The notes: generated from the sequence alone by a model not told the origin. Shown: positions 1-8,220, counted from the stretch's first letter. The stretch: DNA of 64,000 nt from Verrucomicrobiaceae bacterium (GCA_027485615.1 JAIXQS010000144.1:104894-168893), one strand, 5' to 3'. Numbers and translations are program-made.

Positions 1-300
1 TTCCCGGCGGTCCAAACCTTCCACCACGACACCCGCGCCCGCGCGCAAAAGACCCTCGATGAAACGGCAGCGAAAGTGGCCACCGCGGATTTCAAGCCCA
101 TCACCCACCTTGGCGATGGCAGCCCGCTGCACGTCCTCGTGGAAGCGGTGCAGACCATCGGCGCGGATCTTGTCGTGCTCGGTTCCCACGGACACGGCGT
201 GGTCGCTTCGCTTCTGCTCGGCAGCGTCGCGGAGGGAATGGTGCGGAAATCCATTGTACCCACGCTTGTGGTGCCGGCGGGGAAAGCGGAGTGGGCGTGA
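1..300 (+). CDS. Universal stress protein (UspA family), C-terminal part
   Basis: The reading frame is open from the first base of the window and ends with TGA at 298-300, so only about 99 C-terminal residues are present and the start lies outside. The visible part carries the UspA nucleotide-binding signature: ADLVVLGSHGHG, a spacer with LLGSVAEGMVRK, then the terminal strand VPTLVVP. Proteins of this family are cytoplasmic, adopt a Rossmann-like fold and often bind ATP; they are linked to stress survival without one defined reaction. The gene converges on the phosphate acetyltransferase gene, with one base between the two stop codons. Identity as a Usp is secure; any specific role is not. 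Confidence 0.88.
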   Translation, partial: FPAVQTFHHDTRARAQKTLDETAAKVATADFKPITHLGDGSPLHVLVEAVQTIGADLVVLGSHGHGVVASLLLGSVAEGMVRKSIVPTLVVPAGKAEWA

Positions 301-301
301 A

Positions 302-1429
302 TCAGAAATCGCTGTCCGGATGCAGCTGGTGGTATTTGATCGCCTCCACGGCGACGGCGGCGGCGGTGCCGAAAATCGTTTCCACGCTGGCGGTGCGGGG
401 CACCTGCGCGGCGGGGCGGGCGAGGCCGAGGATGATCTGTCCGTAATTCTGCGCGCCGCCGAGATGCTGGAGCAATTTCATCGAAATATGGGCGGCGTCT
501 AGGTTCGGGAAAACCAGGACGTCGGCGATGTCGCGGTTCGCGGCGTCGGCCAGTTTTGTTTCCGCGGCGCGGGGGTCAACCGCCACATCCGCCTGCAGCT
601 CGCCGTCGAGGCGGATGTCGAGGAATTCCCTAGCGATGCGGTCTTGCGCCAGCGCGGCGGCGGCGGAGACCTTGCGCGCCTCCGGCGTTGTCGAGGAACC
701 TTTCGTGGAGTGGCTCAGCAGCGCGACGACCGGCGTCCGCCCGAGGAAATGGTGAGCGAGTTTCCCCGTCTCGATCGCGATGGTGGACAGCAGACTCACA
801 TCGGGATCCGGGTTCAGGCCCGTGTCCGTAAGGAAAATCACCCGATCATCCCCGAGCAGCGGGAAATGCGGAGCCATCAGCACCGTCACGCCGAAGATGC
901 GGTCGATGCCAGCCTGCGGCTTGATGTTGTGGAGCAGGGCGCGGAAATAAGAGGCGGGGATCGCCTGGTTGCCGCCGACGATGGCGTCGGCGTGGCCGTA
1001 TTGCACCATCATTGCGCCGAAATAATGCGGGCGGGCGATGGTTTGCGCCGTATCGACCTGGCCGCTCGCCCGGTATCGCGCCATGTTTTCGGCACGTTTC
1101 ACGAAAAGGGGCAGATCCGATGAGGTTTTCGGATCAATGACGCGCACGAAATTGAGCGGGACGCCATGCTCCGCAGCGAGCGTACGAATGCGCGCGACAT
1201 TGCCCAGCAGGATGGGCGCGACGGCCTCCAGCGCGACCATCCGCGCCGCCGCTTGGATCACGCGGATATCCTCGCCCTCGGTAAAAACGACCCGTTTCGG
1301 ATGGCTCTGGAGCTGTTCGATGAGATGGCGGGTGACCTTGTTGGGAGCCGCGGGAATGGAATCAGGCATGGGGAAAATCGGTTCGGGCGTGGTGGCGATC
1401 ATGGGCTGCCGCGATGGCGGAATCAACAC
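302..1429 (-). CDS. pta: Phosphate acetyltransferase
   Basis: A 375-residue protein of the PTA/PTB family, matching a stand-alone catalytic domain (usual length about 330 residues). It interconverts acetyl-CoA plus phosphate with acetyl phosphate plus CoA in the cytoplasm. Recognisable blocks are RVVFTEGEDIRVIQAA near the N-terminus, HADAIVGGN in the middle, GLNPDPD, LLSHSTKGSS, and a C-terminal VLVFPNLDAAH. The first possible start is GTG at 1427-1429, preceded by AGGA that overlaps the smpB stop; ATG codons at 1402 and 1369 are alternatives, and the conserved domain only begins after the last one. It lies 9 bases after smpB in a likely rpoZ-smpB-pta run. A phosphate butyryltransferase role cannot be excluded; no acetate kinase gene is in the window. 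Confidence 0.87.
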   Translation of the reverse strand: MLIPPSRQPMIATTPEPIFPMPDSIPAAPNKVTRHLIEQLQSHPKRVVFTEGEDIRVIQAAARMVALEAVAPILLGNVARIRTLAAEHGVPLNFVRVIDPKTSSDLPLFVKRAENMARYRASGQVDTAQTIARPHYFGAMMVQYGHADAIVGGNQAIPASYFRALLHNIKPQAGIDRIFGVTVLMAPHFPLLGDDRVIFLTDTGLNPDPDVSLLSTIAIETGKLAHHFLGRTPVVALLSHSTKGSSTTPEARKVSAAAALAQDRIAREFLDIRLDGELQADVAVDPRAAETKLADAANRDIADVLVFPNLDAAHISMKLLQHLGGAQNYGQIILGLARPAAQVPRTASVETIFGTAAAVAVEAIKYHQLHPDSDF

Positions 1430-1438
1430 CCGAGATTC

Positions 1439-1897
1439 CTACCGCTGGTTGAAGCGAGACATTTCACGCTGTGCCTCGCGCAGCTCGACCTTTTCCTTCA
1501 GGTCCTGGCGCTGGTCGGAGTGGGTCTTGCCCTTGCCGACGCCGATCTCGACCTTCACGCGGCGATCTTTCCAATACATCCGCAGCAGCGGGAGAGAACA
1601 GCCTTTGATGGCGGTTTCGGCGGCGAGCTTGAGGATCTCGCGCTTGTGGAGAAGCAGGCGGCGGGGGCGCTTGGCGGTGTGGTTGAACCACTCGCCGGCC
1701 GTTTGCCAAGGCTGGATGTCGCAGCCGTAGAGAAAAACCTGATGGCCTTCCACGCGCGCGAAGGCGTCGGAAACGTTGATCTTGCCGGCGCGGATCGACT
1801 TGACCTCGGTGCCTTTCAGCTCAAGACCCGCCTCGTATTTGTCGAGGATGTGGAAATCCCGGCCGGCCTTGCGGTTCGTTGCGATCTCGGCGCTCAT
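1439..1897 (-). CDS. smpB: SsrA-binding protein SmpB
   Basis: A 152-residue protein of normal SmpB length. It binds tmRNA and delivers it to stalled ribosomes for trans-translation. The diagnostic blocks are all present in order: TNRKAGRDFHILDKYEAGL at the N-terminus, GTEVKSIRAGKINVSDAFAR, then LLLHKREILKL, and a basic C-terminal tail (GVGKGKTHSDQRQDLK) of the kind that enters the mRNA channel. It is followed 9 bases later by pta and preceded by rpoZ, an arrangement consistent with one housekeeping transcript. The tmRNA gene itself is not in this window. The start is an ATG at 1897 with no competing candidate nearby. Confidence 0.96.
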   Translation of the reverse strand: MSAEIATNRKAGRDFHILDKYEAGLELKGTEVKSIRAGKINVSDAFARVEGHQVFLYGCDIQPWQTAGEWFNHTAKRPRRLLLHKREILKLAAETAIKGCSLPLLRMYWKDRRVKVEIGVGKGKTHSDQRQDLKEKVELREAQREMSRFNQR

Positions 1898-1928
1898 GGC
1901 CTGCGGGGAATGAACCGGGTGCTCCGGA

Positions 1929-2135
1929 TCAGATCGACATCGGTTTGTCGATCAGCCGGATCTTGCCCTCGATGATCTCGGTCAGCGCGATATCCGCCGC
2001 ACCCATGCTCGGGCGCGTCGGGATCAGCGGCGAGCGCCCGCTGTTGAGCTGGCGGACGCGTTGGGAGACGAGGTTGATGAGAACCAGTGGGTCGGTGACA
2101 ATTTCTGCAGCCTGTTCGACAAGATCGCTTTTCAT
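1929..2135 (-). CDS. rpoZ: RNA polymerase omega subunit
   Basis: A 68-residue protein from the ATG at 2133-2135, beginning MKSDLVEQAAEIV and containing the omega core LINLVSQRVRQLNSG followed by ADIALTEIIEGKI. Omega assists assembly of the beta-prime subunit in the RNA polymerase core. The frame stays open upstream to a TTG at 2222, giving a 97-residue version with a Pro/Gln-rich N-terminus; I prefer the ATG because family similarity starts exactly there, although neither start shows a clear Shine-Dalgarno. It is the first gene of the run rpoZ-smpB-pta, and 31 bases separate it from smpB. The short length fits omega subunits in related bacteria. Confidence 0.87.
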   Translation of the reverse strand: MKSDLVEQAAEIVTDPLVLINLVSQRVRQLNSGRSPLIPTRPSMGAADIALTEIIEGKIRLIDKPMSI

Positions 2136-2316
2136 GGTGGAGCCGGGAAGTTGCGAAGTGGGCTCTGCCTGACCGAAAGAGACGATGTTCTCGGGGACGG
2201 TTGGCTGGGCTTTTTCGCTCAAAACAAAGGGTGGTGGACGGTGGCGGGCTGGGTGTGAAACCAGAGATTCACGGTCATTGCAAGTCCAATCTCGGCTGTT
2301 TCGGGCATTTTTGTCA

Positions 2317-2709
2317 TTACGGCATCAGGTCGATGCCGAATTTCCGCAGGACGACGACCGTGATCCAGAAAAAGCCCGTGGTGAGCGCACAGTTCGCGGC
2401 GAGGGCGGGCCAGAACGCCCAGCCATGGCGCAGCATCCACGGCAGGATCAGGAACATGGGCAAGGTCGGTAACACAAACCAGAAAGTGCCCTCCGCGTGG
2501 CCGGCGATCTTCGCGGAAGGCTGGCCGCCGTGCCACATCCAGATCATCGCCAGCAACGAGGTGAGCGGCAGTGCGATCAGGAGCGCGGAAAGCTTGTCGC
2601 TGAAAAGCTGGATCTTGTTGACGAACAGGATGATGACCGCCGTCAGCAGGACTTTCATGATGTCGAAAGGCGTGAAGGAGAGGAATTCCCATAGGGATGG
2701 CTTGCTCAT
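2317..2709 (-). CDS. DUF3147-type integral membrane protein
   Basis: A 130-residue, strongly hydrophobic protein with four predicted membrane spans (about residues 16-33, 40-58, 75-95, 100-122). The segments ALLIALPLTSLLAMIWMW and FWFVLPTLPMFLILPWML match the pattern I recall for the DUF3147 family, whose function is unknown. It sits in the inner membrane by prediction. It is transcribed divergently from the KH/R3H gene, with an 87-bp shared upstream region. No partner gene suggests a role. Family assignment is from memory of the sequence pattern; the membrane prediction is read directly from the sequence. Confidence 0.78.
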   Translation of the reverse strand: MSKPSLWEFLSFTPFDIMKVLLTAVIILFVNKIQLFSDKLSALLIALPLTSLLAMIWMWHGGQPSAKIAGHAEGTFWFVLPTLPMFLILPWMLRHGWAFWPALAANCALTTGFFWITVVVLRKFGIDLMP

Positions 2710-2760
2710 GGCGGGATTTTCCGGCGCGGCGGGCGCGCTTCAACATAAAACGCGGGAAAG

Positions 2761-2788
2761 TTGACCCTCCGGCGCTTTTGGCTAAAGT
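2761..2788 (+). promoter_or_regulatory. Candidate sigma-70 promoter giving a near-leaderless transcript
   Basis: TTGACC at 2761-2766 and TAAAGT at 2783-2788 are separated by 16 bases. The downstream ATG of the KH/R3H gene is at 2797, only 8 bases past the -10 hexamer, so transcription would begin at or next to the start codon. Five of six and four of six consensus positions match; chance occurrence is possible. Confidence 0.35.
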
Positions 2789-2796
2789 CGGCGCAT

Positions 2797-3246
2797 ATGA
2801 CCGCTGCCGAACTCGCCGCAAAAATCCTCGACGCCATGCTCGGGCACCTCGGGCTCGCCGCCGAAATCCAGATCCAGGACACCGAGGACGGGCCCACACT
2901 CCAGATCTTTTCCTCCGAAAAGGAAACGATCATCGGCGACAACGGTGACCGCCTCGACGATTTCCAATACCTTGTGAACCGCATCCTCCGTCGCCAGATG
3001 CCGGACGCGGTGCGGGTGAAGGTGGATTGCGAGCATTTCCGCTCCATGCAGGAAGATGAGCTCCACAAGGAGGTGCGCGAACTCATCGGGCTGGTGAAAA
3101 CCCAGCGGAAGACCTACCGCATGCGCCCGCTCAACGCCTACTACCGCCGCCTCGCCTACAACGTGATCGCCGAGGACAGCGGAGTCACCGCCGCCTCACC
3201 GCCGGGCGATGACCGCCTCAAGCGCATTAGCATTTCCCCGAAATAA
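2797..3246 (+). CDS. KH/R3H single-stranded nucleic-acid-binding protein, Jag/SpoIIIJ-associated-like
   Basis: A 149-residue protein from the ATG at 2797. Residues about 25-95 form a KH-like domain with the loop IIGDNGDRLDDFQYLVNRIL, close to the GxxG block of Jag proteins. Residues about 105-145 resemble an R3H domain (RPLNAYYRRLAYNV), but the His of the RxxxH motif is replaced by Tyr. Jag/KhpB proteins bind RNA and often sit beside yidC and rnpA; that context is missing here, so this may be a stand-alone paralogue. There is no Jag-N domain. The frame is open to 2761, but the ATG at 2797 aligns with the domain start. A candidate promoter lies just upstream. Confidence 0.8.
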   Translation: MTAAELAAKILDAMLGHLGLAAEIQIQDTEDGPTLQIFSSEKETIIGDNGDRLDDFQYLVNRILRRQMPDAVRVKVDCEHFRSMQEDELHKEVRELIGLVKTQRKTYRMRPLNAYYRRLAYNVIAEDSGVTAASPPGDDRLKRISISPK

Positions 3247-3254
3247 TCCCGCCC

Positions 3255-3722
3255 ATGAAATCATTCCTCTTCGATTGCGGCACCCGCGATTCCACCGCCT
3301 CCCTCGGCATCCTTTTCCTCCGCGTTTGCACAGGCCTGATGATGTTTTTCGGCCACGGGCTCGGCAAGATCCAGGGCTTTGCGAAAATGAAAGACGGCTT
3401 CCCCGTGCCGGACTTTTTCCCGCTGAAATACATGTCGCCACCGGTGAGCCTGATGGCAACGATCGGCGCGGAGGTCGTATGCTCGATCTTGATCATCCTC
3501 GGTCTCGCCACCCGCCCCGCCGCATTCATTTTCGCCTTCACCATGGTCGTTGCGGCCTTCGGAATCCTTGGCAGCGCCCCATGGTTCATTCCTGCCGGAA
3601 TCGGTCCGAAAGAGGGTCCCGTCCTCTACCTCATCCCCGCCATCGCCATCCTCCTCACCGGAGCCGGCCAATTTTCCCTTGATGCCTCCATCCTAAAGGA
3701 ACGCCGCCGCAAGAAGTGGTGA
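3255..3722 (+). CDS. DoxX family membrane protein
   Basis: A 155-residue membrane protein with four predicted spans, a typical DoxX length and topology. The N-terminal helix contains LGILFLRVCTGLMMFFGHGL, the characteristic DoxX opening (Arg in the first span, GHGxGK after it), followed by a Pro-rich loop and the span MATIGAEVVCSILIILGLAT. DoxX proteins are inner-membrane proteins variously tied to thiosulfate:quinone oxidoreduction or redox stress; the substrate here cannot be stated. It follows the KH/R3H gene by 8 bases and could be cotranscribed with it. Family assignment is firm, function open. Confidence 0.85.
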   Translation: MKSFLFDCGTRDSTASLGILFLRVCTGLMMFFGHGLGKIQGFAKMKDGFPVPDFFPLKYMSPPVSLMATIGAEVVCSILIILGLATRPAAFIFAFTMVVAAFGILGSAPWFIPAGIGPKEGPVLYLIPAIAILLTGAGQFSLDASILKERRRKKW

Positions 3723-3740
3723 GCCTCTTCTTGAAGGTTG

Positions 3741-3761
3741 AATTTTGAATTTTGAATTTTG
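3741..3761 (+). repeat. Tandem heptamer AATTTTG, three perfect copies
   Basis: Copies occupy 3741-3747, 3748-3754 and 3755-3761 with no mismatch, in an otherwise GC-rich region. The last copy supplies the TTG used as the apparent start codon of the downstream thioesterase gene, and an in-frame TGA (3753-3755) inside the repeat closes the frame immediately upstream. Confidence 0.85.
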
Positions 3762-4103
3762 GAAACGCACCGCCTCGTCCTTCCCGGAGACCTGAACCAC
3801 TACGGTTCGCTCTTCGGCGGCCGGTTGCTCTCATGGGTCGATGAGGCCGCGTGGATCGCCGCGTCGGCGGAGTTCCCGCACTGCCAGTTCGTCACCATCG
3901 CCATGGACAAGGTCGAGTTCCGCCACGGCGTGGGCGACGGCACGATCCTCCGCATCGCCTGTGAGCGGACGAAAAAGGGAAACACCTCCGTGACCTACCA
4001 AGTCCGCGTCTCCGATGCGAAGAACGCGCCCGAAGTCCCCGTTTTCCAAACGAACGTCACCTTCGTATCGGTAAATGACCGCGGCGAGAAACGGGCGATT
4101 TGA
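3759..4103 (+). CDS. Acyl-CoA thioesterase, hotdog fold (YciA-like)
   Basis: A 114-residue hotdog-fold protein, slightly short for YciA-type thioesterases (about 130). It should hydrolyse acyl-CoA to free acid and CoA in the cytoplasm. The family block LVLPGDLNHYGSLFGGRLLSWVDEA is present, with the expected N-H and GG residues of the active-site helix, followed by strands around MDKVEFRHGVGDG and TSVTYQVRV. The only usable start is TTG at 3759, which lies inside a tandem AATTTTG repeat and directly after an in-frame stop, so the true N-terminus may have been altered by the repeat. No ribosome-binding site is visible. It precedes the FAD protein by 9 bases. Confidence 0.82.
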   Translation: METHRLVLPGDLNHYGSLFGGRLLSWVDEAAWIAASAEFPHCQFVTIAMDKVEFRHGVGDGTILRIACERTKKGNTSVTYQVRVSDAKNAPEVPVFQTNVTFVSVNDRGEKRAI

Positions 4104-4112
4104 TTCCGGCAG

Positions 4113-5684
4113 ATGCTCCACACCATCGATATCGTCCTGCCGCTGGAGGTTTCCGAAGACTTGGAAGCCCAGCGTGGTGCAGCGGCGCGGACGCTCGGGG
4201 TTTCGCCGGATCGGGTGCGGGGTTTGCGATTGCGGAAACATTCCATTGATGCCCGGCAGAGACAGGTGAAGGTGCAGCTCCGGCTCGAGGTGGCGGTGGA
4301 TGAGGAGTTGGCCGAGGAGCCCGCACCCGTGTGGTCGGCTCCGGCGCTTGCGAATGATGCGAAGCGGGTGCTGATCATCGGTGCGGGGCCGGCGGGGCTG
4401 TTCGCGGCGCTGCGTTGCCTGGAGCTGGGCGCGAAACCGATCATCCTGGAGCGCGGCAAGGACGCCTCGGCGCGGCGCTTCGATCTCGCCCCCATCCTCC
4501 GCGAGGGTCGCGTGATCGAGGACTCGAACTACTGCTTCGGCGAGGGCGGCGCGGGCACTTTTTCCGATGGGAAGCTTTACACCCGCGCCACGAAACGCGG
4601 GCCGGTGGCGGAGGTTTACCGTGTCCTCTGCGCTCACGGCGCCCCGGAAAAAATTCTGACCGACGCTCACCCGCATATCGGATCGAACCTTTTGCCGAAC
4701 GTGGTCAAGGCGATCCGCGCGTCGATCCTCGCCCACGGCGGCGAAGTCCATTTCCACGCCAAGGTGAACGACCTGCTGATTTCCGGAGGGAAAATCCGCG
4801 GGGTCACGACCACGGACGGCAGGGAATTTCTCGCCGACGCCACCATTCTCGCCACCGGCCACTCCGCGCGGGATATATACGCACTGCTCGCGGAAAAAAA
4901 CATCCTGATGGAGCACAAGCCCTTCGCGATCGGTTTCCGCATCGAGCACACCCAGCCGTTCATCGACAACTGCCAATACCACATCCCGGAAGGCCAGCCG
5001 CGCCCCGACCTTTTGCCCGCCGCCCGCTACCGGCTCGCGACCAAGATCGCCGACCGCGGCGTGCATTCCTTCTGCATGTGCCCCGGCGGCTGGATCGTCC
5101 CGGCCGCGACGGCAGACGAGCAGGTGGTTGTCAACGGCATGTCGCTCTCCCGCCGCGATTCCCCCTTTGCGAATTCGGGCCTGGTGACAACCATCGAGCC
5201 CGAGGACATCGCGCATGGGATCCCGGAGCACGGCATCATGGCGGGCATCGCGTTCCAGGAAAAAATCGAGCGCACCGCAAAAAGCGCGGGCGGCAACAAA
5301 TCCCTTGGCCAGATCGCCCCCGCGCAGCGCGCCGCCGACTATCTTTCCGGGAAAATTTCCGCCGATCTACCGGAAACATCGTACTTTCCCGGCCTCCACG
5401 CCGCTCCTTTGCATGAACTGCTGCCGAAAGCCGTGACCTCCCGCATCCGCGAAGGCCTGCGTCTCTTCGACCGCCAGATCCGCGGTTACGCCTCGCGCGA
5501 GGCCTTGCTGCTCGGCTTCGAGACCCGCACCTCCTCGCCCCTCCGCATCCCCCGCGACGCGGAAAGCCTCCAGCACCCGGAAATCGCCGGCCTTTTCCCC
5601 TGCGGCGAGGGCGCGGGCTACGCGGGCGGCATCGTCTCCGCCGCGCTGGATGGACTCAAGTGCGCAGAGGCTGCGGCCGGGTGA
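4113..5684 (+). CDS. FAD-dependent dehydrogenase of the COG2509 type
   Basis: A 523-residue flavoprotein. Residues 1-70 form an N-terminal alpha/beta segment typical of this family; residues about 85-115 form the FAD-binding Rossmann motif (VLIIGAGPAGLFAALRCLEL with the acidic end of strand 2 in IILERG). GEGGAGTFSDGKLYTR and FAIGFRIEHTQPFID are family-specific blocks, and the C-terminal FPCGEGAGYAGGIVSAALDG binds FAD. Members are soluble oxidoreductases whose substrates are not known. It follows the thioesterase by 9 bases, so the two may be cotranscribed. Family call is strong; no reaction should be assigned from sequence alone. Confidence 0.86.
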   Translation: MLHTIDIVLPLEVSEDLEAQRGAAARTLGVSPDRVRGLRLRKHSIDARQRQVKVQLRLEVAVDEELAEEPAPVWSAPALANDAKRVLIIGAGPAGLFAALRCLELGAKPIILERGKDASARRFDLAPILREGRVIEDSNYCFGEGGAGTFSDGKLYTRATKRGPVAEVYRVLCAHGAPEKILTDAHPHIGSNLLPNVVKAIRASILAHGGEVHFHAKVNDLLISGGKIRGVTTTDGREFLADATILATGHSARDIYALLAEKNILMEHKPFAIGFRIEHTQPFIDNCQYHIPEGQPRPDLLPAARYRLATKIADRGVHSFCMCPGGWIVPAATADEQVVVNGMSLSRRDSPFANSGLVTTIEPEDIAHGIPEHGIMAGIAFQEKIERTAKSAGGNKSLGQIAPAQRAADYLSGKISADLPETSYFPGLHAAPLHELLPKAVTSRIREGLRLFDRQIRGYASREALLLGFETRTSSPLRIPRDAESLQHPEIAGLFPCGEGAGYAGGIVSAALDGLKCAEAAAG

Positions 5685-5828
5685 ATGTTCAACAACCTCT
5701 CACAAAATCCACCCAACCAGGAAGCGCGATTTCCCCAGACCGCGTAGAATGGCCGGGCCGATGGCCGAAACGGGAAATTTTTTCGCGACCTGCCGCGCTA
5801 CGGCGTCCATCCTCGCGCGCATCCCGCC

Positions 5829-6452
5829 ATGAACACCTTGCCGCGCCCGCCGATTTCCCAAGCCGAGTTCGTCCCTCCGCATTATTTCAGGCGGCTGGAG
5901 ATGGCGGAGATCCGGAACGGGGAGCGGCCGCTGGAGATCGATCTGGGATGCGGTGACGGGTCGTTTCTCGTGGAGCTGGCGGGGCATCACCCGGAGCGGG
6001 ATTTCATCGGGGTGGAGAGGTTGCTGGGGCGCTGCAAGAAGGTGGCGAAGAAGATCCGGCGGGCGGGCACGGCCAACGCGCGCATCATGCGGCTGGATTC
6101 GAAATATGTGGTGGAATGGCTGCTGCCTGCGGAGTCGGTTTCCCGCATCCACCTGTTGTGCCCGGATCCGTGGCCGAAGTTCAAGCACCGCCGCCGCCGC
6201 CTCGTGCAGATCCCTTTCCTGGAGGCGGTGAAAGCCGCACTGGAACCCGGCGGTGAATTCCTCTTCATGACGGATCATGAGGAATACTTCGAGGAGGCCT
6301 GTGGAAAAATCCGGGAGAGCGGGCGATTCGTGATCGAGCCGTGGGAGGAGGATTCGTTTTTCTACCCGAAGACGGATTTCCAGATCCAGTGGGAGGCGGC
6401 GGGGAAATCGATGCACCGCATCCGCTGCGTGAGCGAAAAACAGGAAGATTGA
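5829..6452 (+). CDS. trmB: tRNA (guanine-N7-)-methyltransferase
   Basis: A 207-residue class I SAM-dependent methyltransferase of the TrmB family, normal length. It methylates N7 of G46 in the variable loop of tRNAs. The SAM-binding motif LEIDLGCGDGSFLVELA is at about residues 36-52, HPERDFIGVE follows, and the TrmB signature LLCPDPWPKFKHRRRRL lies in the middle, with FMTDHEEYF near the C-terminus. The ATG at 5829 is used; no upstream in-frame start gives extra similarity. The 144 bp before it hold no recognisable gene or signal. Confidence 0.93.
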   Translation: MNTLPRPPISQAEFVPPHYFRRLEMAEIRNGERPLEIDLGCGDGSFLVELAGHHPERDFIGVERLLGRCKKVAKKIRRAGTANARIMRLDSKYVVEWLLPAESVSRIHLLCPDPWPKFKHRRRRLVQIPFLEAVKAALEPGGEFLFMTDHEEYFEEACGKIRESGRFVIEPWEEDSFFYPKTDFQIQWEAAGKSMHRIRCVSEKQED

Positions 6453-6516
6453 GCGCTACCGGACGGGACGAATCGGGGCCTTACGGATCCATATCGGTGG
6501 ATTCGATATCCGGGGC

Positions 6517-6900
6517 TCACCCCAGCGGGTTCACGAGGCCGGTCTCGCGGATGAAGAAATCCGGGTTGAGATCGGCGAGTGGGGCGCGGAGTTTCTCGAT
6601 CTCGGCGGCGGGTCCGTGGACTTCGAGGCGGGCGAGATCGGCGAGTTCGAGGAATTTGCCGAGCAGTTCGCCGACGTTGGCCAGGTGGGCAAGTACGCCT
6701 TCCGCGCCAACATATGCCTCTCGGCAGGACGCCGTGTCACCGTTGCGGGTGAAATCATAATACAGGCAGGCGGTCTCGGTGGCGGTTTTTTCCGTGAAGG
6801 CGGGCATCAGCGCAATGAAGGCCTCGAGGTTGCCCTCGCGGATCTTGAAATACGGATGGAGGCTGACGGAGTGGGAAAGTGCTTCGGACATGGCGGCCAT
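6517..6900 (-). CDS. Small ABM-fold protein, putative quinol monooxygenase-like
   Basis: A 127-residue cytoplasmic protein from the ATG at 6898-6900. The pattern (beta-strand VSLHPYFKIREGNLEAFIAL, then TATETACLYYDFTRNGDTASCREAY, then GVLAHLANV) resembles the ferredoxin-like dimeric alpha/beta barrel of antibiotic biosynthesis monooxygenase (ABM) domains. Members include quinol monooxygenases, but many are of unknown function and use no cofactor, so no reaction is assigned. The frame is open to a TTG at 6963, and a further ATG lies at 6891. It converges on trmB with 64 bp between the stops. Confidence 0.62.
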   Translation of the reverse strand: MAAMSEALSHSVSLHPYFKIREGNLEAFIALMPAFTEKTATETACLYYDFTRNGDTASCREAYVGAEGVLAHLANVGELLGKFLELADLARLEVHGPAAEIEKLRAPLADLNPDFFIRETGLVNPLG

Positions 6901-7044
6901 GTTAAATCCGAAAGACGGGAAACAAAGGGAAAATCCCGCGAGCGGCTTATTTCCAACAGGCAACCGCTTCCCATGCCGGGGCGGCCTGCTCGACCCGCGC
7001 TGCGGATCCCGCCGGATTTTCCGACGGCTTTCCCCGCCGAATGA

Positions 7045-7563
7045 TCACTGCTTTTTCCAGACGATCTTGTCGTAGCGCCAGCCGTCCCCGCCTTTTTTCC
7101 ATACGATGGTGACCTCGAAGCTACCGTCGGCGGGGCGGCCCGTGGAAAGTTCGATGTAACCTTCTGCCAGGAAACGGACTGTCGCCGTGTCGCCGACCAC
7201 GTCCACGCCGCGGAAGGCGGTGATGTCAAAGCGCGATCGCTTCGCGTTCCGGCAGATCCATGAGAAGGCGGCCTCCATCTCTTCCTTGTCGAAACTGCCG
7301 TTCGCTTCCGGGACATCCGGGACGACGAGCTCAACCTCCGGGGCGAGCAACGCGTTCATGGAGTAAACCTTCGCCTGCCGCAGCGGCACGCCCGAGCCTT
7401 CGCTGAGCGTGAGGACTTCCATCAGGTGCTTCGTACGGCGCATGACGGCCTGTTCCGGCGAGAACCACCACATGCCGAGAGGCACGAGCAGGACGGCGGC
7501 GACGATAAGGACGATCCTGGCGTTTTTCACGGGTGTAGGCGGGAAGGCTGGAAATGCGGCCAT
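7045..7563 (-). CDS. Membrane-anchored NTF2-like protein of unknown function
   Basis: A 172-residue protein with one N-terminal membrane span (about residues 15-34, ARIVLIVAAVLLVPLGMWWF) followed by a periplasmic or cytoplasmic domain. The rest reads like an NTF2/SnoaL-type alpha+beta domain: an N-terminal helix, strands around GDTATVRFLAEGYI, and a C-terminal hairpin FEVTIVWKKGGDGWRYDKI that is common to such proteins. No catalytic residues can be named. It is a lone - strand gene between the ABM protein and the HiPIP gene. Similarity is fold-level only. Confidence 0.6.
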   Translation of the reverse strand: MAAFPAFPPTPVKNARIVLIVAAVLLVPLGMWWFSPEQAVMRRTKHLMEVLTLSEGSGVPLRQAKVYSMNALLAPEVELVVPDVPEANGSFDKEEMEAAFSWICRNAKRSRFDITAFRGVDVVGDTATVRFLAEGYIELSTGRPADGSFEVTIVWKKGGDGWRYDKIVWKKQ

Positions 7564-7658
7564 GAGTCCGCGTGGGCGCTGGATCTGCGATCAGCGGCGG
7601 AGCCCTTCATCCGCGCAGGACGGAGAAGGGCTGGAGACGGGAGCGGCCGTGATCTCGA

Positions 7659-7994
7659 CTACGGCTTGGCGGGCTCGGGCTTTTTCGCCCAGACCTGGCA
7701 CCATCCGGCGGCGGTCACAAGCTTGCCTCCGAAGGCACCGCATGGGCCGGACGCTTCGCCGGCTTTTCCGGTGTAGAGAGCGCAGTTATCGCATCTTTGC
7801 TCCGGCTTGTGCATGGGATATTTCACCGCGTCCACCTTGGTGGTGTCCTCTTTGTAGCCGAGCGCGATGGCGACAGGATCGGTCTCTACAAGCTTGGCCG
7901 GCGGCGGTGCCTGGCCGAATGCCCGGGAGCATACGGCGGCTGGAATGGCGGCGGAAACGGCGAGTTGGCGCAGGAAATTGCGGCGGTTGTTCAT
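7659..7994 (-). CDS. Tat-exported high-potential iron-sulfur protein
   Basis: A 111-residue protein starting at the ATG 7992-7994. The N-terminus NNRRNFLRQLAVSAAIPAAV is a twin-arginine signal, cleaved probably near AFGQA. The mature part contains four cysteines spaced C-x2-C-x13-C-x13-C (CDNCALY, GPCGAFGG, AAGWCQVW), the ligand pattern of HiPIPs that hold a 4Fe-4S cluster and carry electrons in the periplasm. Tat export fits insertion of the cluster in the cytoplasm. The longer frame to 8081 adds no similarity. No photosynthetic or cytochrome genes are adjacent, so the redox partners are unknown. Confidence 0.87.
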   Translation of the reverse strand: MNNRRNFLRQLAVSAAIPAAVCSRAFGQAPPPAKLVETDPVAIALGYKEDTTKVDAVKYPMHKPEQRCDNCALYTGKAGEASGPCGAFGGKLVTAAGWCQVWAKKPEPAKP

Positions 7995-8220
7995 AGTGTT
8001 TGTTTGGTTAGATCTAGAAGACGGCGAATCGTAACACACTTCAGGCGGCCTGCACTCAGGAAATTGCGCAAAGATCCGCAATTTTTACTCACCAATGCAG
8101 CCCGACCCGGATGAACGGAAAGGGATGATGTGATCTTGCTGCCCCCCAGTGTTTCATTCGCCATCCGTCGTCACTTTTTCGAAACCGCTCCCGAACCTCG
8201 CCGCTAGCGAACCACAAACC

